A DNA stretch of 64,000 nt, from positions 14,044 through 78,043 of the forward strand of contig CAZVTR010000004.1 of the NCBI GenBank assembly GCA_964630305.1. Direction: 5' to 3'. Both the position numbers and the translations under genes were made by a program. The notes under the pieces are model-generated. The model did no database searches. It saw only the letters and a program-made list of their open reading frames with translations, and was not told where the DNA came from. Shown here in pieces: positions 62,114-64,000 of the stretch. The first letter of the stretch is position 1; the number at the start of each line of letters is the position of its first letter. The DNA comes from JAKPPT01 sp964630305 (GTDB lineage: Bacteria; Spirochaetota; Spirochaetia; Treponematales; UBA12059).

Positions 62114-64000
62114 TCATACACAGCCTGTTTCTTCATGAACCGGCAGATGCACGCCGGGCGGAGCAATGAGTCCTCTGCTTTTTGTTCCATCCATTATTAC
62201 TTCAAAAGGTTTTTCTGTACGAACATGTACTACATACTGGCCGCGGTTGTACACAGGCAATGCAGAAATTTTAGCCCAATTGACATGAGAATGTGCACCA
62301 TTCCAGGGAACGGAAAAATATCCGATATTCATTGCGATAACATTATGAAAAAAATGGCTGCCTAAGGAACAATCAATTCGATAATCTTCTAAATCTGCTT
62401 CAATAATAATTTTGGCATTTGATATTTGATTGTAGCTGACCGGTATGCCTAACCATTTATCACGCGTTCCCCATCTGCCAAAACCTAATAAAATATAATG
62501 ACGGTTTTCATTCTTGAGCAAATGATTATACTGTTCGAGTTCTAATGCAATTTCTTGAGTTTTTGATTTGTCAAATGTTTTTGGATCAATAAATAAAAGG
62601 TCATAAAGTGTATTGATATATCCGTTTCCCATACATTTCCCTGATTGAACTAAAAGTGTTTCAGGTTTTATTGCGTCTATATGAATATGTTTTTTCTCAA
62701 TATTTTGAATTAATGGCTTAATTTGCAGCAAGTAGAGAGCAGGAACATTGTTGGTATAGTCAAATGCCCATTCTATTTCTACAGGAATTCCCATACTCTG
62801 TTTAAAGATATCTAACACATGGGAAATTGTTGCAGGGAGAGCGGCTGCATCATACTTTAAAAGTGGCGCTAAATCAATTACTCGAATTCCTTTATAACTG
62901 GTACCTGGTTCTAATCTTTCATCTTGTGCATTCCATGTACTGGCAACGATATGAAAATATGGATTTTTTTCTGCTTCAATAATATCAAGTTTAGTTAACG
63001 TTGATGTTTCTCCATTTCTGAGGTCAATTTCTGTCTTTTCAAGATCGAGAGCATAAAACCAGCGCTGTGATCCACTCATTCGCTGTCTAGGATTGACAAT
63101 ATCAATCTTGGGATATTTTGGAGAAAACAAATGCCCTTGTTCGCCCTCAACTACATAATGACCGAAACCTAATGCAGCAATGCAGAGACCATCTTCTGGC
63201 TTAATATGTGATACTGGATAATAATTATATGACTGAGCTGTACCTGCAAGCAGCGGATAAAAGTAATTGCCATGTCTATTACCAACAAGTTCTTGAATAA
63301 CAATTGCCATCCGTTCTTCTTCTATTTTATAACATGCTGTTTCAAAGTACTCTTGTGCTTTTTTAGAAAACAAACTAGCATAGACGCTTTTAATAGCGTC
63401 ACAGAGTTGGCTTAATCGTTTCTCTTTTTGCTGATGAGTATTCGGAATTACAAATGTATCATATACGCCAGAGAAAGGAACAATAAGCATATCTTCAAAA
63501 AGGCCGCTTGAACGCACAGCAAGCGGTGCTGTACTTAGTTCAATAAAATTTTCTAACCGTTTCACAAAATCATAATCAAGCTGCGCATCATGAAACCTAT
63601 AAAATAATTCTTCTTCTGAGCAATGCCATGCATATGCCCATAAATTATTTTTTTCCATAAATTTTTCAAATTCATCAATACCAACATATATCGTTAGTGG
63701 TAATTTTACAGGAATGAGGTCAGTATTGAATACCATAAAATCGATAAGACTTTTTATAAATGCAAGCCCGCGTCCTTTTCCTCCTACAGAGCCTGCACCA
63801 AGCCGTGCCGTTCCTAGGGTAAGATCAATTCCTGCTGAGATTTCGGGTATGCTGCCGCGTAATTTTTCCTTTTTTAAGTTATCCAAAGTATTCTTTAAAA
63901 ATGTTTTAACGGAATCAAAATTAACAAAATCATCAAAATTATATTTTTTTAGATTTTTTGCAAGTTTAATTTCTCCGCGTGCCATAAGCCAGGCAGAAAA
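62114..64000 (-). CDS. PEP synthase/PPDK-type ATP-grasp protein (N-terminus beyond right edge)
   Basis: The visible 628 codons contain an ATP-grasp domain of the pyruvate,phosphate dikinase type: GTARLGAGSVGGKGRGLAF, VRSSGLFEDM, PFSGVYDTF, AIVIQELVGN, and later VEIEWAFDY and LLQIKPL. It would bind ATP and phosphorylate a histidine in a partner or missing domain. No phosphohistidine swivel motif and no PEP-binding barrel follow; the C-terminus after about 430 (FGRWGTRDKW, SHFFHNVIA) is a family-specific extension. The in-frame codons upstream of the Met at 63985 read FSAWL without a stop, so the gene starts outside the window, possibly with a regulatory domain. Function uncertain. Confidence 0.82.
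   Translation of the reverse strand, partial: FSAWLMARGEIKLAKNLKKYNFDDFVNFDSVKTFLKNTLDNLKKEKLRGSIPEISAGIDLTLGTARLGAGSVGGKGRGLAFIKSLIDFMVFNTDLIPVKLPLTIYVGIDEFEKFMEKNNLWAYAWHCSEEELFYRFHDAQLDYDFVKRLENFIELSTAPLAVRSSGLFEDMLIVPFSGVYDTFVIPNTHQQKEKRLSQLCDAIKSVYASLFSKKAQEYFETACYKIEEERMAIVIQELVGNRHGNYFYPLLAGTAQSYNYYPVSHIKPEDGLCIAALGFGHYVVEGEQGHLFSPKYPKIDIVNPRQRMSGSQRWFYALDLEKTEIDLRNGETSTLTKLDIIEAEKNPYFHIVASTWNAQDERLEPGTSYKGIRVIDLAPLLKYDAAALPATISHVLDIFKQSMGIPVEIEWAFDYTNNVPALYLLQIKPLIQNIEKKHIHIDAIKPETLLVQSGKCMGNGYINTLYDLLFIDPKTFDKSKTQEIALELEQYNHLLKNENRHYILLGFGRWGTRDKWLGIPVSYNQISNAKIIIEADLEDYRIDCSLGSHFFHNVIAMNIGYFSVPWNGAHSHVNWAKISALPVYNRGQYVVHVRTEKPFEVIMDGTKSRGLIAPPGVHLPVHEETGCV

Noticed and set aside
1..64000. 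CRISPR array, prophage, transposon or toxin-antitoxin module
   Set aside because: No spaced direct-repeat array, transposase, integrase, phage structural gene or recognisable toxin pair was seen; the window is core-genome in character.

Overview
The window is AT-rich and very densely coded. It looks like a scaffold from a spirochaete of the Treponema lineage. The main evidence is a 681-residue protein matching treponemal cytoplasmic filament protein A (CfpA), a protein related to Tp0751 (pallilysin) close by, and a dnaG-rpoD-zinc-ribbon-TPR-mreB-mreC-mreD-PBP2-rodA gene order of the kind I recall from Treponema pallidum. Three runs of exactly 100 N (10458-10557, 11695-11794, 31358-31457) are scaffold placeholders and cut five genes. 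The first and last genes run off the window. I saw no IS element, prophage or CRISPR array.

Layout. 1-5468: carbon metabolism, with the methylmalonyl-CoA mutase N-terminus, a four-gene 2-oxoacid:ferredoxin oxidoreductase operon (korDABC) and a biotin-dependent carboxyltransferase subunit. 5503-12417: FemAB-like peptidoglycan branching enzyme, MetRS, a pentapeptide/zinc-knuckle protein coupled to a metallo-beta-lactamase-fold hydrolase, then gap-broken DUF2147, pdxY, hemW and lepB. 12529-16138: smpB, rsmD, two TPR-type proteins and rlmN. 16149-34102: a long minus-strand block for cell shape and replication/transcription, with tRNA-Thr and tRNA-Tyr near its head and RNase P RNA inside it. 34211-42784: xseAB, a Nudix hydrolase, a NitT/TauT-type ABC transporter, and a reduced mcsA-mcsB-clpC operon. 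42846-50999: secA, a lipoprotein, the NAD(P)HX repair enzyme, ung and an MFS transporter. 51078-56634: cfpA, a von Willebrand A protein, a DHH phosphoesterase and the Tp0751-related protein. 56638-64000: a SPOR protein, a LapA-like protein, miaB, a stand-alone AICAR transformylase, an aminotransferase and a PEP-synthase-type ATP-grasp protein.

How the genes work together. MreBCD, PBP2, RodA, MltG and the FemAB protein build and shape the wall; RNase P, RlmN, MiaB, RsmD, SmpB, MetRS and the tRNAs serve translation; DnaG, RpoD, ExoVII and Ung serve DNA and transcription; SecA and signal peptidase serve export. KOR, mutase and carboxyltransferase together suggest succinyl-CoA/methylmalonyl-CoA chemistry linked to propionate.

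Most notable observations: (i) a 58-residue mini-McsA and an McsB homologue that has lost the kinase arginines, in one operon with ClpC; (ii) a recurrent promoter geometry in which the -10 box lies only about 6-15 nt before the ATG with no Shine-Dalgarno, suggesting widespread leaderless mRNAs; (iii) a Tp0751-related protein without the HEXXH motif, next to a vWA protein and cfpA; (iv) signal peptidase I with Arg at the catalytic Lys position; (v) rnpB starting on the base after the stop codon of the upstream gene.
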